Shown here in pieces: positions 41,813 to 53,748 of a stretch of 64,000 bases of DNA. This stretch comes from Sorghum bicolor (taxonomy: Eukaryota > Streptophyta > Magnoliopsida > Poales > Poaceae). The DNA lies in contig NC_012871.2 of the NCBI RefSeq assembly GCF_000003195.3, positions 2,777,997 to 2,841,996 on the forward strand, read 5' to 3'. Positions within the stretch are counted from its first letter, which is position 1. Every line of letters starts with the position of its first letter. The position numbers were made by a program, and so were the translations under genes. The notes below the pieces were generated by a model that searched no databases, was not told the origin of the DNA, and worked only from the letters and a program-made list of their open reading frames with translations.

Positions 41813-44411
41813 AATTTTAGCTAAAATTTTATAAATATCTTGAAAAATTCAACCATATTTTGACCGATTTTCGGTCCTACCGGTGCTCTCCGGTATTTAT
41901 GTCTCAACCGCGGTAGGCTGAACCCTTACAAGTGTATTGGTATGATGGGTTGGTGCTACTAGTCTACTTCGATACTGAAGTTGAAATCACACGGTGAAAC
42001 TGAAACCCATCCCAGGATCCAGGGCCAGAAAGTGTGGTAAACCATCCTACACTTGTGCTCCTTATTCCTAGCATCTCGTTGGAAGAAATTTTAGTTGGCC
42101 TGAAATTCTGGTCATACTTCCAGTGCATATGAAATGCCTGCTGCTTTGACCAAAATCCAAATCAACCTGATATAATTGTCAAAACTGGCATTTCCTTGTT
42201 TTAAATTAGATGCTCTTCAGCTCAGAATACTTCACATTACAAAACGTTGGAATGACTGCCTTTTGATATGAGTGAACACTCTCAAACAAATACCAGATAG
42301 GAAACTGAAGGCCGCTAAAGGAGCATTTGACGCGAGTATCGACTGTGGAATAACCTTTTTTGATACTGCTGAAGTGTATGGAGCAGGGGTAAGAAACAGA
42401 AAACCTTTTTTTGATACTGCTGTCCGCTTCATTAAGGTAAAATCTAACACTATTTAAAAATGTATGCTATTCAGATATCAGGAGCGATTAATTCAGAAAG
42501 TTTACTAGGAAGGTATGTCGTGAACCATTCTTCATGGATCTATTTATACCTTAATTTAAGTCTGTGCAGTGTCAGTTCTGAAGCTCTCTCTTCCCATCAG
42601 ATTTATCAAGGAAAGGCAACAGAAGGAACAGGTAGACGTGGCTATCGCGACAAAGTTTGCAGCTCTTCCATGGAGGTTTGGTCGTGGGAGCGTCATTTGT
42701 GCGTTGAAGGCCTCGTTGGATCGCCTTGGCGTCTCTTCAGTTGAGCTCTACCAACTTCATTGGTTGGCTCATCAGCCTTTTTTCAACCAACTCTCTTTTA
42801 CCCTTCTCTCTGTGTACTCTATCAGTTAACCTCTCTTCGCATATCCTTTTCAGGCCAGGGATATGGGGCAACGAAGGTATAAGAAAAATAATTAACACAT
42901 AAGTACTGATGAACCCCTCTTTAGTTTTTAATTAGTACACCAAATTCACTGATCTATCATGATTCAGATTACCTGGATGGCCTTGGAGACGCTGTCGAGC
43001 AGGGCCTTGTAAAGGCTGTTGGAGTCTCAAACTACAGCGGTTGCTGTCTAACTCCAACACTAATATAATATGTGATCTGATTATTATTGTGCTGGTTACT
43101 TATTTCAGTGAAATTAATTCATACCAATTTCGTTTTTCTCATACCTGGGTACCAGAAAAACGTCTCCGGGATGCCTACCAGCGCCTCAAGAAGAGGGGGA
43201 TTCCACTCGCTTCGAACCAAGTGAATTACAGTCTGATATACAGGAACCCGGAGGAAAACGGGGTGAAGGCGGCTTGCGATGAGCTTGGCGTTACTCTAAT
43301 CGCTTATTCCCCAATCGCCCAAGGTAGGACCTGTTTCTTCTCCACACACTTTTTGATGTTCTGCGAGTGTATACCTATGAACTGTGTACCTGTTTTAGTT
43401 GGTGAACTCAACTAAGCTCACTAGCCTTTTTTAGGTATACAAATAAAACCTAATTCATAACTTATCCCCTAGTTCAATGTGTGGGTGCTAATTTGATCGA
43501 GTTTCAGCTTTCCTATGTGGTATGAAATCATGCATGTATTGTTTTGATGTATCAATCAATTTCCTTGGCTCAGGTGCTCTGACAGGAAAATACACTCCGG
43601 AGAATCCCCCTAAAGGTCCTCGAGGACGGATATACACACCAGAGTTCCTGACAAAGGTTGCATACATTTCCAACTATTTCATGATCGTTTGTTCGTTCCT
43701 AGATACTGTCTACTCACTGAAGGTCTCCTGGATCATGCCATGCCATGCAGCTCCAACCACTTATCAACCGGATCAAGGAGATTGGAGAAAGCTACGGGAG
43801 GACTTCAACCCAGGTGCTCTGTCCATCCATATCTATACACAGAGCTCAACTGTACTACAATGATTTGTCGTTGGCTCCTTGCAAAGTGTCGGTGCTATTG
43901 GCAAATAGGAGTACTATACATTCACATGTGCAGACTCAGACATGTCTTACAAGAAACAAACTTATTAGTGACAGACAGAATAATGACAACAGTTCCTGCA
44001 ACCAGAACTGGTCATGAAACATTAGCAAGCAATCCACCAATTCCAGACTGACATGCTGTCTGGGTTCTGGGGACTTTTGGCTCATTGCCCTTAACTATTA
44101 GGGCATCAATTGACTGACAGAGTCGACGAGCAGCACAGTAGTATTACTGTACTCAGTTGTGTTTCTTCATGATCATACGTGAATTGCTGATGAGCGATGC
44201 TTTGTCTGTATAACTTGGTCGTCAGGTGGTGCTGAACTGGCTGGTGTGCCAGGGCAACGTGGTGCCGATCCCTGGCGCCAAGAACGCGGAGCAGGCCCGG
44301 GAGTTCGCAGGCGCGCTGGGGTGGAGCCTCACGGCCGACGAGGTGGAGGAGCTCCGGTCCATGGCGCGCCAGGTGAAGCCCGTCATCGGCTTCCCGGTGG
44401 AGAAGCTGTGA
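41132..44411 (+). CDS. Chloroplast aldo-keto reductase (At1g06690-like), 10 exons
   Basis: Exons 41132-41378, 42297-42388, 42475-42512, 42601-42762, 42854-42876, 42968-43039, 43156-43323, 43574-43656, 43751-43813 and 44226-44411 sum to 1134 nt, 377 residues. The first 40-odd residues are a plastid-like, Arg/Ala-rich leader. The AKR barrel follows: [111 protein letters not shown], and [20 protein letters not shown]. The catalytic tetrad is Asp105, Tyr110, Lys144 and His179, so it should be an active NAD(P)H-dependent carbonyl reductase; the substrate is unknown. Intron 1 holds a (TC)n tract. Confidence 0.95.
41763..41811. repeat. (TC)n microsatellite, about 24 units
   Basis: An uninterrupted TC run in intron 1 of the aldo-keto reductase gene. 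Confidence 0.95.
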
Positions 44412-44668
44412 GCGGTCGGTTCAGCTGGGAGTTTTGGTCACCGCCGCTCATCAGAAAACCTCATGGCAGTGACACCAGGCCAGTGTAGTAGTGTATAGTA
44501 GGACTATAGGTAGATGGACAAAGCGTACCACTTCCATTGCAAGACTGCAGACGATGTATTCTACTGTACTGTACGTAATGTAACAGCGAAATTCAACAGC
44601 ATAGTGTAGTACTCTCTCCGTCGTCCTTAAAGAGTGTCGCAACCAGGGAAATTCAACAGCATACAGTA

Positions 44669-44891
44669 GTATACTCTCTCTTTTACTAGATTTATAAAAA
44701 AATATTAGAAATATTTATATCTCTAAATAAATTTATTATAAAAATATATATTTAGCAATTTATCTAATGATATTAATTATGCATCATAAATATCAATATT
44801 TTCTCACATATATATAATATATTTGGTCAAAGTTGGAAATTTTTAACTTCTCGAAAAGTGAGATGACACTATGTGGCATGTTGGGAGTATA
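44669..44891. mobile_element. Decayed Stowaway-like MITE
   Basis: Left 'tactctctcttttac', right 'ggcatgttgggagta' and the standard AT-rich core ('tcaaagttgga'). A second partial end ('tactctctccgtcg') stands at 44610. Confidence 0.5.
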
Positions 44892-46230
44892 AAGCTTAAG
44901 GCCGTTGACCAGATCACAGTAGTTGTGTGCGTTAAGAATGCGTTTGCTATAGATCTAGATTAACGTTTCAGATTTTGGTTTGTTCTTAGAAATGTTCCTT
45001 TTCGAAAGGAATTATTAGAAATGATTTTTTTTTGTGTGTATCAGAATCACTTTCTCAAATCATGTGGCTAGTTGACTAGATTTGATTCTCGAAGGTAGCG
45101 AAATTTATTGTTTTCCATGAAAAATTATTTGTTCTTAGAAATTTATTGTATATAAAAATGATAATTCTTAAATGGGCGAAGAACAAAATATTAGGTAATG
45201 ATTGGTTGCTCGTATTAAACCGTATACGTAGAGGTTTACTCTGCCCGTCTCAAAAATATTGCAATCTTATCATTTCACACAGGTACCACGACAGCTAGTG
45301 GGATCTACACTGGGCAAAACCAGCCTTCCACTCATCTTCTGTATGCAAATTAAAAAAAAAATTGGGCGCAGCCTCGCGTCTACCCATTCCGGTATCCCAG
45401 AAGGCCAGAACACTTCCGTAGAAGCTTTTCTGTCGAACTTTATCTAGTGTTGGGACTTGGGACTGAACTGTAGAGGGGTAGGAGTATCTTGGATGGCCAT
45501 GTGGGGCCTAGCTGTCCCAATGTTTGGTTGCCCAATTGCCGGATTCTAATTGTTAAAGTTCAACCTATAAACTAAAAACTTTTTCAAGATTTTCCGTCAC
45601 ATCAAATTTTGCGGTATATGCATAGAACATTAAATATAGATGAAAATAAAAACTAATTACACAGTTTGCCTGACAAGGTCGACATTCCGTACCGAAGCAT
45701 GCAGTGGAGTACTGTATGTACCGGTACTTTGTTTGACGGATAAGTCATAGCAGAAAGTACTTTTGACTGATTTGGTATAAAAAATATTACTGAATGGCTG
45801 GTTAATTCGGTTGATAAGCTCAAACGAACAGACTTAAAATTGTACTAAATCCGTTTGGATCCTTAAAATTGAATTTATTCTAATAATTACAATTTAACAT
45901 AGATTAATTAAGCTAATATATAGTTATATATATATAATATATTTATATATTTATTGTTAGACATAAAAGGAACATACTTATATGCTCATTTCTATTGTAG
46001 GAAAGTGTGTTGAAGAGTGTGCTATAAGTTAGAGAATTGAATTATAGCATAATGAGTATAGAATCAATTTCCGTCTCACATCTTATAAATTTGAGATAAG
46101 CTTATTTGTGAGCTTTAGAAAGTAATATGGAATGCCAAATTCTAAGCTAAGAATAGTCTAATCCATTATGTAGATTTCAATTATTCCAAAATAAAGGGAT
46201 CTAAAGGGACCCTAATAGAAAGTTTTTTCT
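44892..46230. other. Spacer with MITE remnants, no gene seen
   Basis: A Tourist-like fragment without ends lies at 45571-45673. The remainder is AT-rich. Confidence 0.45.
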
Positions 46231-46231
46231 A

Positions 46232-46570
46232 GGCCTTGTTTAAATTTCGGGGTGTCACATCGGCTGTCAGATGGGAGTACATGTCACATCAGGTGTTTAG
46301 ATAGTAATAATAAAATAAATTATACGTGAGACAAATTTATTAAGTCTGACTAATCTATTATTAGTGTATGTTTATTGTAGCTTTACTGTAGCATCATATT
46401 GTTAAATTATGAATTAATTTGATTTAAAAAATCGTCTCACAAAATAGTTGCAATTTATATAATTAGTTATTTATTTAATCTAATTTATTATAATACTTTA
46501 TACATGTGTTAAAAAATAGAGAGTAAACTTTAGGGTTGCAAAATATTCTCACCTCCAAACGGTGTAAACA
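46232..46570. mobile_element. Diverged MITE
   Basis: Left GGCCTTGTTTAAATTTCGGG, right CACCTCCAAACGGTGTAAACAA, with a core containing 'gtctcacaaaatagt'. The ends are weakly inverted. Confidence 0.45.
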
Positions 46571-46689
46571 AAAGTATAGATAAAAAAATTGGCACAGTGG
46601 TCTCACAGTGTCTGCTTCTTGTCAGACGTCGACGCTTGCCGGCTGACGATTGGCAGCGGCATTCAGGGAGGCAGCTGCTGCGATAAGCC

Positions 46690-46919
46690 ACGGTTCTAGA
46701 AAAAAAAATACAAAATTTTTCACTTTTGTGATCCCATCAAATTTTACAGTACATATATAAAACATCAAATATAAATAAAAAATAACTAATTATATAATTT
46801 ATCTATGATATGTGAGAAGAATTTTTTAAATCTAATTAATTTATAAATAAACAATATTTATTAAATAAAACAAAAAAACTATATTATTTATTTTTAAAAA
46901 ATTAGAAGTAAACAAGCCC
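46690..46919. mobile_element. Decayed Tourist-like MITE
   Basis: A diverged core and a right end AGTAAACAAGCCC. It precedes a GC-rich patch (46920-47140) in which I find no gene. Confidence 0.5.
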
Positions 46920-47145
46920 GAGGCAGCAGCTGCTGCGGAGCCGGTCAGCTCGCCATCATCGTGGCCGGCGAAAAGGTCTCCTGCCACGTGTCAGTCTGTC
47001 CTCCCGTCCATCATGTGTATGGGCCTCGGGGTTCGGACCTAATTGACGACACGGGCTTGGACCTGTGGCGTCGTCGTCGTCGTGCGTGTACCTGACCGTG
47101 TGCTGTGTGCGACTCTGCGTGCATCTGCATCTTGCAGTACTCTGG

Positions 47146-47376
47146 TGCCGAAAAGATTTTGGATTTCGGTACTGTAGCAATTTCGTTTGTTTGTAACAAA
47201 TATTATCCAATTATGGACTAACTAGGATCAAAAGATTCGTCTCGCGATTTCCAGCTAAACTGTGTAATTAGTTTTTGTTTTCGTCTATATTTAATGCATC
47301 ATGCATGTGCCACAAGATTCGATGTGACGGGGAATCTTGAAAACTTTTTGCTTTTTGGGGTGAACTAAACAATGCC
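47146..47376. mobile_element. Tourist-like MITE, left end lost
   Basis: Standard core and right end GAACTAAACAATGCC; the left terminal repeat is missing. Confidence 0.7.
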
Positions 47377-47439
47377 GCAGGCAGTCTTGTTCGATCCGTC
47401 AAGGTCAGCGCAGAGAAACTCTCAGGCCCGCAGGTATTA

Positions 47440-47638
47440 AATTTTTTTTGCTAAAAAGTATATTTATAGAGCATTAAATATAAATAAAATAATAACTAAT
47501 TACATAGTTTTTCTATAATTTGTGAAACGGATCTTTTGAACCTAGTTAGTTTATGATTATATAATATTTGTTAAATACAAACAAAATTGCTACAGTATCT
47601 ATTTTGTACAATTTTTTAGATCTAAATAAGGCCCTATT
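47440..47638. mobile_element. Tourist-like MITE, left end lost
   Basis: Diverged core and right end ATCTAAATAAGGCCC. Confidence 0.6.
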
Positions 47639-47826
47639 TAATTGTTACGTGTCATAAATTTGACTCGTGCAACATTTATATCTTTAAATAAATTTATTAA
47701 AAAACTAGATTCAAAACTAACGATACTAATTATATATCATAAATATTAATATTTTTAATATATATGTAACTAAAGTAGTTTCTAGGGAAGCGTAAATGAC
47801 AGTTATTTAAAAACGGAGGGCGTAGT

Positions 47827-48247
47827 CCTAGAAATTTTCAAAATTTCGTCACATTAAATTTTTAGATGTATATATGGAGTATTAAATATAAACCAAAACA
47901 AAAACTAATTACACAATTTGTTTATAATTTGCAAGACAAATCTTCTGAACCTAGTTACTCTATGATTAGACAACAATTGTCAAATACAAACGAAAGTGCC
48001 ACAGTACCCAAAAACTTTTCGCCCCAACAATTTCCAAATTTTTTCAAGATTCTTCGTTACATCAAATTTTATGGTACATGCATGAAGCATTAAATATAGA
48101 TTAAAAACTAACTAATTGCACAGTTTACCTGCAATTTGCGAGATGAATGTTTCGAGCCTAGTTAGTCCATAATTAGACAATAATTATCAAATACAAACAA
48201 AGCTACAGTAGCCATTTTGTAAAATTATTTTGCAACTAAACAGGGCC
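47827..48247. mobile_element. Two adjacent Tourist-like MITEs
   Basis: A first copy (47827 to about 48020) and a second (about 48025-48247, right end CAACTAAACAGGGCC) lie head to tail with little between them. Both lack clean left ends. Confidence 0.6.
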
Positions 48248-48259
48248 TAGTGCTTCCTC

Positions 48260-50239
48260 CTTAGATGAAATACTATCGTTTTGGTATAGTGTATGTCACA
48301 AGTTTGATTCAATTTTTATAAAATATTATAAATAAACTTATTAAAAAACTAAATTTAAAGATCTTTCTAATGATACTAATTATATACCATAAATATTAAT
48401 ATTTTTTAATATATACTTAGTCAAAGTTATTTATGAGAAAACAAAAACGATAAATATTTAGAGACAGTGAGTAATTATTAAAGTCCGCATTATTTTGGTT
48501 ACTCTCCGTCTGTTTCGATTTATGAACTATTTTGACATTTTAGATATATCATCATTTGTGCAATGGGGACAATAAATTAAACTAGTGTTTTTTAATGAGC
48601 GTTTGTATTTTCCATATATATGAAAAAAAATTGATCGTTATCATGTATCGGTATCGGTTAATATCTTTGATTTCCTTTAGTTATTTCAACTTTTCACATT
48701 CACCTATTCCTTTTTTTATATTGGGAGAAGTCCATTTTAAACCGTTCAACTGTTTTTTCAAGTCTGATTTTGACCATATAACTCTAAATTTAGAATTCCC
48801 TTTTGCCATCGAACTAGCAATACCAAACAAGCGGGGCCATCAAGCTCAAAGGTGTTTTTTTTTTGTATTTTGCCCAAAAAAACAAAAATCGATTGGTTTT
48901 GTAAAAAATCATATGTAATTAATTCATTTTAAATTAAAAATGGATCTACAACCAACTTTTTTTTCTTATAATATAATCTGTCGGCTAGCACTGAATTTGG
49001 AGGTATTTGTAGTTGTGCGTAGTGTTTTATTGCTCTTAGTCATGTCCATTATTCAAAGTAACAATTTTGTGCTATATTCAACGTAGAGATGGCCCCCATA
49101 CTGAAATTAGAGTACAAACTATGTAAGAGTTAAATTGTAAAAAATATTTTTGGAGGGCTAGTATGATGCCATAATAGTTTGTATTGGTTAAATACGATCT
49201 ATAAGCAGTGGAGCTTATCACCTACAAGATTGGTGTCTTTCGGTCTTTCCCCATATCTTAAGTTTACCCATAGTTTACTGTAGATTCGAATATAATATAG
49301 TGTACAAATGATGATTTAAATAAGTAATAAGTGATTATGAGCAATAAAAAACAAGGAATGGGAATAATAAATAGCAACAAATCCAAATTTGTTATTTTTT
49401 TAGAAAATAAACTATTTTTACTATTCTAAAAATATGATACCACCTTCTGTAACCATCTAGAAGGCTAAAATTGTCCAATATTGATAGTTCAATCTTCAGT
49501 GGCCAAATATATTTTTGCTTTTAGAGTTGAATGACAAAAACAAACTTGGACAATAGTTAATGGAAAAAAAAACCTCTCGTTTTCATTATATTTGACATCA
49601 ATAGATATTTTGATATGCAACTTTAGATTTTCTTTTAGTCTAAGGTATGATAAATATCAATAACTTGGCCGACACCACCAAGGTATCTTTTGTTTATCAA
49701 ACCAAGTAATTTTTTTACCTCTTATTACGTGCATGAGGGTGCAACAAAGAAAGTGAGTTCATTTTCTTTAACATGGCATGGATCGAAATAGAGAAATAGA
49801 TATAATTTTTATATTATGTTATAGGTAATGTCAAAGTATCATTAACACGGTTCTGCAAGTATAAGGGTATGGATTAATCTCTACGTAAGGAATTCCTAAA
49901 AAAATCTCAATGTAATGGCAGTAGTCGGGTACTTTATTTTATTTTTCCTCATTAATGTGATATTTTATATGCTTTAGAAATAACATGGAAGCTTCATTTG
50001 TAGATTAAATAGTAAAGCCTCATTTGGTAGGGCTCCACTCCGGCTCCGGTTTTTCCAGATGAGTTCTACCAAACAGTTTAGTAGGTGTAGCCATTTTTTC
50101 TGCGAAAAAAGAGGAGTTGGAGAAAGGAGGTGCCAGAGACGTTTTGAAGAAGCTGCAAACTATGGCTACTCTAAAATAGCTTCGACTTGTCCAAAGAAGC
50201 TCTTAGTGAGGAGCCCATCCAAACATAGATTGCAAGTAA
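48260..50239. other. AT-rich spacer, Stowaway-like remnant at 48260-48475
   Basis: Stowaway-like core ('tactaattatataccataaatattaat', 'agtcaaagttat') in the first part. No gene from 48475 to 50239. Confidence 0.4.
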
Positions 50240-51801
50240 CTTATACACAAGGGTAGAATCCCTCTTACGCGTAGTTCTTTGAAAAATAATTCTGTCACTT
50301 ATTGTCCAAATGTCATGACCAAGCACCGGGAGAGGTCTAAATGCTTTCTTGTCCAAAAAAGATTGCAATGGTACTGTAGATTTTGGACGTTTCAAACTCT
50401 CTAAAGTTTGACTGATTTTATAAAAAAAATATATCAATATTTACATCTTTAAATAGATTTGCTATAAAAATATATCTCATAACTAACCTAATAACATTTA
50501 TTGGGTATCATAAACATTAGTATATTTCATAGATTTGGCTAATTGAAACCGTTTGATATTTTGGGAAAAATAAGGATTGCATTCTTTTTTGGAGGGAATT
50601 CCTTGTGAGCCATTAAAAAAGATTATAATTTCATGTGAGCTACTAAAAAAGTTTGGCGGACTTCAGCGCCACTACTCTAAATTTTATTTTGCCCTTTATG
50701 CCACTGTTGTTAGATTAGGCTCTAATGGTGTCAAACTATAGGTGTGAAAAGTCAAAAATACTCTTGGTATAAATATGCAATTACTTTTTTAGTATCTTAA
50801 CTAAGCCTAGGCAAATTACCCGATACCCATTATCCCTACCCGAATTACCTGGATCCGGACCGGAGGTACCCGATCCTAAATTCGGATAGTGATTTTGATT
50901 ACCCGAAATTAGTTTGGGTAATTCGGGTAATATCCTCCGGTACCCGAATTACCTAAATATTTGTCTATATCTTTGTATTTATCATGTGTTGTTAGTTAAA
51001 TATTAGAACTTATCAATTTATTAGAACATAATTCTCTTTGTTTGAATAAGTGATAGTAATATATTATTCTTTACAAAATGCTATTGAAATTCTATACAAA
51101 TTGCTGCTGAAATTATATATAAATTGCTATTGAAATTTTGTATAGTGTGTTATTTTTTAAAATTCGGGTAAATCGGGAATACCTGAACCCGAACCTGAAT
51201 TATCGGGTACCCGAAATTGCGGGTACTATTTTTTTCGGGACTAATATCGGGTAACAATTTTCATTACCCGACCCGAAAAAATCGGGTAACCCGAATGCCC
51301 AGGCTTAATCTTAATGACTTCAAATAGAAAAATTTAAAACTAGAAAGTAGTAGATCTCGTCGAGAACTATAATTTTTATATAACAATTATCTTCATTCAA
51401 TACAACAAATGTGGTGGCCAAGCACGGGGAGAGGTCTAAAGTGTAGTTTTTTTGAAAAATAATGTATACACGAGGTACAATCACTCTTACGTGTAGTTTT
51501 TGGAAAAATAATTATTCGCTTATTATCCAAATGTGGTGGCCAAGCACGGGAAGAGGTCTAAAGTGCTCCCTTTTATGAACAAAGATTGCAATTCTATATT
51601 TTGGACGTGTAAATCAAACTTTAGTCTGACTAATTTTATAGAAAAAATTATCAATATTTATATCTCAAAATAGACTTGCTATGAAAATATGTCTCATAAC
51701 TAACCTAATAGCATTTATTGGGTACCATAAACATTAGTATATTTCATAGATTTGGCTAATTAAAACCGTTTGATATTTTGGAAAGTAAGGATTGCATTTT
51801 T
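50240..51801. repeat. Diverged direct repeat of about 340 bp flanking a hAT MITE
   Basis: 50240-50592 and 51463-51801 align along their length ('tatacac.a', 'ccaagcac.ggga.gaggtctaaa', 'catttattgggta', 'ttcatagatttggctaatt'). A third short copy of the 'gccaagcacggggagaggtct' part lies at 51413-51435. Each contains a decayed Stowaway-like core. Confidence 0.75.
50802..51307. mobile_element. hAT-type MITE, 506 bp
   Basis: Ends TAAGCCTAGGCA / TGCCCAGGCTTA. The 8-bp flanks ATCTTAAC (50794-50801) and ATCTTAAT (51308-51315) differ at one base, as expected of a hAT target duplication. Internal repeats of TACCCGA / TCGGGTA are dense near both ends. Confidence 0.75.
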
Positions 51802-51827
51802 TTTGCAACAAATAGAGTTAGAGTAGT

Positions 51828-52134
51828 ACTCCCTTCGTTCCAAAATAAACTGTATTGTGACTTCTAAAATTTATATTAAAATACAATGTATTCTACTCAA
51901 TCCATTCCAAATTGTAAGTCGTTTGACTTTTTTAATATCAAGTTTGACCACTCGTCTTATTCAAAGTTTTGTACAAAATATCACTTTTTTTTGTTGTGTA
52001 TTGGTTTATTAATAAAAGTTCTTCAAGAATGACTTAAATTTGACTATATTTGCACAAATTTTTTGAATAAGACGAGTGATCAAACTTGGGGTAAAAAAAG
52101 TCAAACGACTTACAATTTGGGATGGAGGGAGTAC
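51828..52134. mobile_element. Stowaway MITE with very long inverted repeats
   Basis: 51895-52134 folds back over most of its length (AAGTCGTTTGACTTTTTT / AAAAAAGTCAAACGACTT; GACCACTCGTCTTATTCAAA / TTTGAATAAGACGAGTGATC) and ends GGATGGAGGGAGTA. A truncated second end (CTCCCTTCGTTCCAAAATAA) lies at 51833. Confidence 0.75.
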
Positions 52135-52752
52135 ATAATAACAATGTTTCGATTTGTCAAGGTTTTTTAAAAAGGAAGCTATGATTTTAGTAGAAACTCT
52201 ATAATTAGAATAATCTTTGGTACATGCGTCATTTGATTGTTCCTTTAAGTTGTCTTAAAATTTTTAGAATGTATTATATTATATGATAAATGGAGTATAA
52301 GCTGGAGCAGAGTTTTAGCAAAGCGACAGAAAAAAAAGGAAGAAACGAAATCAAACTGCGTGAAAGGGCTGTCTGTTTGTACGTACGTGTCCAGTTGGCA
52401 CACTTGCGCTACGACTACGAGCCTGGACGGCCTCGAGCTCTGCGGAAAACGCGCCCAACCGCGGTCCGAACCTGGTCCGAATTCATATCTTCCAACTTGT
52501 TCAGATTTTCGTGCTTCTCTGTTCCTAGAGCTTTAATTTGTAGAATCCACGCTAGTCAAATTATTTTAAATATAATCAATTTTATAGAAAAAAACATATG
52601 AAAACATATTCTATAATAAATCTAACGATACTAATTTAGTACTATAAGTTTTATTATTTTTTTAGAAATTTAGTTAAAGTTTAAAAAGCTTAACTTAAGA
52701 AACTTTACAAATTAAAGCTGGGCTGGGAGTATTTGACAATAGAGGGTTGTTT
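52135..52752. other. Spacer, no gene seen
   Basis: A GC-rich patch at 52360-52480 contains no convincing exon. Confidence 0.4.
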
Positions 52753-53196
52753 GGACCTTGTTTACTTCTTGAAATATTTTGCAAAATGTTTTAGATTTTT
52801 CGTCACATCAAATCTTACAGCATATGATAAAAAAATAACTAATTATATAGTTTGTATGTAATTTACGAGATAAATCTTTTGAGTCCAATTAAACTATAAT
52901 TGAACAATATTTGTTAAATACAAACGAAAATACTACTGTAACATTTTGTAAAAAAAGTTTAGTAAGTAAGGCTTTGTTTAGTTCCAAAAATATTTTGGAT
53001 TTCGGTACTGTAGCATTTTCGTTTTTATTTGACAAATATTATCAAATTATGGATTAACTAGGCTAAAAAAATTCATCTCGTGATTTACAGGCAAACTGTA
53101 TAATTAGTTTTTATTTTTTATCTAGATTTAATGTTTTATGCATGTGCCGTAAGATTTGATGTGATAAGAAATTTTGAAAAGTTTTTGGTTTTTGAG
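52753..53196. mobile_element. Two abutting Tourist-like MITEs
   Basis: 52753-52974 (GGACCTTGTTTACTTC ... TAAGGC) and 52973-53196 (GGCTTTGTTTAGTTCC ..., right end lost at 'tttttggtttttgagcc'). Confidence 0.65.
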
Positions 53197-53748
53197 CCAA
53201 AAATGAATCCAAGGGCAGGCAGGCAGAGGCAGAGTGATGGTGGTGCTGTTCCTGCAGCGGCGCCACACTACAGTCGGCAGCAGAGTGATGTTGGTGAATC
53301 CAAGTTGCCGATTCCGAGGGGGCGAGTGAGAGCGACGCGTCCCAGGCCCAAAGATCTCCGACAGCGATGTCAACTCCTCCTCCCTTCCATACAAATGCCC
53401 AGAGCTCAGCGAGACGACTGTCCTGTGCGTGCTCCGCCTCTTTCCACTTTCCAACCCGTGGTTTCATTCATCAGTTTGCGGCGCCTCCGATCGGAGCACC
53501 GCCGGTATTATCCATTATTCACTATTCATACATACAGCAAGTTGCAGTTGCAGCACAGCTCCATCCATCCATCTATACAAGAAGAGGTAGCAAGCAGGTC
53601 CGAGCTCACTCACCTCGTCGATTGATCATCACTAGTATAGTATTATAGGAGTTGGAGTTGTTGTTTATCTGTCTCTTCTTCCGCTGCTGCTTCTGTGCCA
53701 TCCATCCATCCATCTCGTGACTCACTCACTCACTGACGGGGATCCGGT
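53197..53748 (+). promoter_or_regulatory. Promoter and 5' leader of the PIF-like gene
   Basis: Moderately GC-rich. The stretch from about 53500 has CATCCATCCATC and CACTCACTCACT runs typical of grass 5' UTRs. No TATA box or conserved coding region was recognised; open frames here end before the start codon. Confidence 0.4.

Noticed and set aside
50240..51801. Direct repeats as LTRs of a small retrotransposon
   Set aside because: No TG...CA ends, no primer-binding site or polypurine tract, and each repeat contains a decayed Stowaway core.
53131..53625. 164-codon frame upstream of the PIF gene
   Set aside because: It begins in a MITE remnant and runs through leader sequence; no recognisable motif.
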